A stretch of 14,120 bases of DNA, taken from NCBI GenBank assembly GCA_937911855.1, contig CALDPK010000038.1, forward strand, positions 1-14,120, read 5' to 3'. Positions 13,373-14,120 of this stretch are shown one piece after another (the first letter of the stretch is position 1; every line of letters starts with the position of its first letter). Origin of the DNA: an uncultured Trueperaceae bacterium. GTDB lineage: Bacteria; Deinococcota; Deinococci; Deinococcales; Trueperaceae. The translations under genes and the position numbers were made by a program. A model generated the notes under the pieces. It made no database searches. It saw only the letters and a list, made by a program, of their open reading frames with translations, and was not told the origin of the DNA.

Positions 13373-14120
13373 GCCGCCGTCGAGATCTACGTCGATGTCG
13401 CCATCGGCGCCATCACCTTCACCGGCTCGATCGTCGCCTTCGCCAAGCTGCAGGGGCTGGTCAGCGGCAGGCCGGTGGTCTTTCCGATGCAGCACTGGTT
13501 GAACCTCGCGCTGGGGATCCTGGCGGTCATCCTGGTCATCTGGATGGTGGCCGGTCAGTCGGGAACGGCCTTCTGGCTGCTCGTGCTGCTGACGCTGGTG
13601 CTGGGCGTGCTGATCATCATTCCGATCGGCGGCGCCGACATGCCGGTCGTCATCTCGTTCCTGAACTCCGCGTCGGGTCTGGCTGCCTCGGCGGCGGGTT
13701 TCGTGATCGAGTCCAACGCTCTGATCATCTCCGGTGCCCTGGTAGGTGCCGCCGGCCTGATCCTCACGAACATCATGGTCAAGGCGATGAACCGCACCCT
13801 GGGCGACGTCCTGTTCGGCGCCTTCGGGGGCGGCAGCGTTGCGGTCGACGCGGCCGACCCGGACAGGAGCGCCACCCGGGCGACTCCCGAGGACGTCGCC
13901 ATCGCCCTCGGATATGCCCGTTCCGTGATCGTCATCCCCGGATACGGCCTCGCCGTAGCCCAGGCTCAGCACGCGTTGAGGGAACTGGAGCAGGCGCTCG
14001 AGGCCCGCAACGTGGACGTCCGCTACGCCATCCATCCGGTCGCCGGCCGGATGCCGGGGCACATGAACGTGCTCCTCGCCGAGGCCGACGTCGAGTACGA
14101 CGCGATGAAGGAGATGGACG
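13373..14120 (+). CDS. pntB: NAD(P) transhydrogenase subunit beta, partial (5' end missing, 3' end beyond window)
   Basis: The open frame runs off the right edge. It begins inside the membrane domain: AAVEIYVDVAIGAITFTGS aligns with about residue 125 of E. coli PntB. It continues through IGGADMPVVISFLNSASGLAASAAGF, GALVGAAG.IL..IM.KAMNR and into the NADP(H)-binding domain III with SVIVIPGYGLAVAQAQ, IHPVAGRMPGHMNVLLAEA and EYDAMKEMD. PntAB is the inner-membrane proton-pumping transhydrogenase moving hydride between NADH and NADP+. The first 120 or so residues (several helices) are absent: upstream in frame there are only about 20 codons to a TAG at 13313, with at best a TTG start. The opposite strand there is the citrate synthase-like fragment. 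The gene is thus truncated at its 5' side in this assembly, and pntA is not in the window. Confidence 0.85.

Overview
The window comes from a high-GC bacterium. Its genes are closely packed, and several start with GTG or TTG. An inner-membrane Tat translocase, a lipobox lipoprotein and a periplasmic-type substrate-binding protein point to a diderm-type envelope. Two clues suggest, without proving, a Deinococcota (Trueperaceae-like) origin. One is the pair of GLPAG-type beta-sandwich repeats in the left-edge lipoprotein, a style I associate with Deinococcus/Thermus relatives. The other is that several genes seem to be transcribed without a leader, from a TANNNT -10 box placed 5-9 nt before the start codon. 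I see no tRNA, rRNA, CRISPR array, insertion sequence or phage gene.

Left part (1-2448): two minus-strand genes, a lipoprotein cut by the window edge (open from 1050 to base 1) and an Era-like GTPase with a C-terminal DUF697-type membrane domain. A short divergent promoter region separates the GTPase from a plus-strand SPFH/prohibitin-like gene (2449-3312).

Middle (3316-8136): tatA-tatC on the minus strand, converging on the SPFH gene; an aldo/keto reductase on plus; then a minus-strand run read in the order MFS drug exporter (Bcr/CflA type), diacylglycerol/lipid kinase and MarC-family membrane protein. The stop codons of the exporter and the kinase lie inside hairpins.

Right part (8346-12991): a plus-strand operon for a peptide/nickel-type ABC importer (binding protein plus two permeases, but no ATPase genes), closed by a hairpin. 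Then come a small coiled-coil protein and an M29-like aminopeptidase/dihydroxypyridine-dioxygenase-fold enzyme with a consensus TTGACA box. Peptide import next to a peptidase-like enzyme is a plausible functional link, but only an inference.

Right edge (12988-14120): a minus-strand C-terminal piece of a citrate synthase-like protein abuts a plus-strand piece of the NAD(P) transhydrogenase beta subunit. Both genes lack their 5' ends at the same place (about 13345-13375). This is either a rearrangement breakpoint or an assembly mis-join, and it is the most anomalous spot in the window. I did not find a convincing new multi-gene system; the rest is recognisable housekeeping and transport.
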